Assembly (NCBI GenBank): GCA_934630985.1
Contig: CAKTXO010000068.1
Span: 1 to 7,288 of the forward strand
From: an uncultured Oscillospiraceae bacterium
GTDB lineage: Bacteria; Bacillota; Clostridia; Oscillospirales; Oscillospiraceae
Direction of reading: 5' to 3'
DNA length: 7,288 bases
Shown here one piece after another: positions 6,850 to 7,288 of this stretch. The position numbers and the translations under genes are program-made. Each line of letters begins with the position of its first letter. The first letter of the stretch is position 1. The notes beneath the pieces were generated by a model that had not been told where the DNA came from, searched no databases, and saw nothing but the letters and a program-made list of their open reading frames with translations.

Positions 6850-7206
6850 TCAGGATTTATCCTTAGGCCGGAACAGAAGACTGACGGCAAGGCCTGCCGT
6901 GATGGCGGCGGTGATGCCCCCGGCGGCGGCTTTCAGTCCGCCGGTAAAAATGCCCAGAAAGCCGTCTTTATCCACCGCTTCCCGGACGCCTTTGGCAAGG
7001 GTGTTTCCGAAACCGGTAAGGGGCACGGTGGCTCCTGCTCCGGCAAAATCCACGAATTTTGGGTATAGCTGCAAGCCTCCCAGGACAACACCGGCAACCA
7101 CATAGGCAACCAGAATCCTTGCGGGAGTCAGCTTGGTTTTGTCGATAAGAATCTGGCCGATCAGGCAAAGAAACCCGCCGACGACGAATGCTTTCAGATA
7201 TTCCAT
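6850..7206 (-). CDS. spoVAE: Stage V sporulation protein AE (SpoVAE/SpoVAEB)
   Basis: Integral membrane component of the SpoVA complex, which moves Ca-dipicolinic acid into the developing spore and out during germination. The 118-residue length matches the family (about 116). Family landmarks are clear: an N-terminal hydrophobic segment (about 5-21), then DKTKLTPAR (22-30), a second hydrophobic segment (31-47), the conserved FAGAGATVPLTGFG (54-67), LAKGVREAVD (70-79) and a Gly/Ala-rich C-terminal membrane segment (about 87-112) ending in a basic tail. The ATG at 7206 follows the spoVAD stop by 1 nt and has AGGAGG 8 nt upstream, so translation is probably coupled. Transcription in Bacillus is by sigma G in the forespore; the promoter here is outside the window. 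Confidence 0.97.
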   Translation of the reverse strand: MEYLKAFVVGGFLCLIGQILIDKTKLTPARILVAYVVAGVVLGGLQLYPKFVDFAGAGATVPLTGFGNTLAKGVREAVDKDGFLGIFTGGLKAAAGGITAAITAGLAVSLLFRPKDKS

Positions 7207-7207
7207 A

Positions 7208-7288
7208 TTATCGTCCTCCTGAGATAGAAACGGCGTGGCACACGCCGGGAATGGGAAGCCCCTGCTGGGTGGAGGTGGGAGACAGCAG
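7208..7288 (-). CDS. spoVAD: Stage V sporulation protein AD, C-terminal end (partial)
   Basis: Only the last 26 codons and the TAA are in the window; the gene continues beyond the right edge. The peptide begins LLSPTSTQQGLPIPGVCHAV, which fits the C-terminus of SpoVAD (typically LLSPTSxQQGExIPGIAHAV, from family knowledge). SpoVAD is the thiolase-fold, dipicolinic-acid-binding soluble subunit of the SpoVA complex. Its position directly upstream of spoVAE is the standard spoVAC-D-E order and confirms the call. Confidence 0.93.
   Translation of the reverse strand: MLSPTSTQQGLPIPGVCHAVSISGGR
7215..7220 (-). promoter_or_regulatory. Ribosome binding site of spoVAE
   Basis: AGGAGG on the minus strand, embedded in the last codons of spoVAD (encoding SGGR) and 8 nt before the spoVAE ATG. 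It fixes the start at 7206. Confidence 0.85.

Noticed and set aside
6630..6866. Plus-strand 78-codon Gly/Cys/Ser/Asp-rich ORF
   Set aside because: A repeat-driven shadow whose start lies within the terminator stem-loop; no ribosome binding site.
6652..7068. Plus-strand 138-codon ORF with a long Val/Leu/Ile-rich, membrane-like N-terminus
   Set aside because: The hydrophobic run is just the complement of Asn and Gln codons (AAC/AAT/CAG read as GTT/ATT/CTG). The rest is antisense to spoVAE, and the start has no ribosome binding site.

Overview
The window looks like a chromosomal segment from a GC-rich, endospore-forming member of the Bacillota, probably a clostridial lineage such as Oscillospirales. 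The evidence is an AddAB-type helicase-nuclease (the Gram-positive counterpart of RecBCD) next to a spoVA sporulation operon, with strong AGGAGG-type ribosome binding sites and GC-rich third codon positions. The genus assignment is inference; no taxonomic marker is present.

Layout. Positions 1-6328 (+) carry addB (5' end cut off by the window edge) and addA, overlapping by 8 nt and evidently cotranscribed. Together they encode the heterodimer that resects double-strand breaks and loads recombination. Both proteins keep all the catalytic motifs expected in this part: the AddA helicase motifs, the two nuclease centres and the four AddB iron-sulfur cysteines. Positions 6850-7288 (-) carry the end of spoVAD and all of spoVAE, encoding parts of the spore inner-membrane channel for dipicolinic acid. 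The two operons converge.

Between them lie two things that a standard annotation would probably miss. First, 60 nt downstream of spoVAE and on the same strand, there is a 42-codon gene (6661-6789) with a good ribosome binding site. It encodes a peptide that is about 80% Asn+Gln, built on a 9-residue repeat, and a textbook intrinsic terminator follows 15 nt after its stop. It appears to be the last cistron of the spoVA operon, so it may be a small sporulation-associated protein. Second, the 281-nt gap between addA and that terminator holds no convincing gene. It does hold a compact set of inverted repeats at 6410-6501 that folds on paper into a three-way junction (closing stem 7 bp, arms of 11 bp each), plus a possible minus-strand promoter beside it. 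This could be a structured RNA, an intergenic repeat element or a composite 3'-end structure for addBA mRNA.
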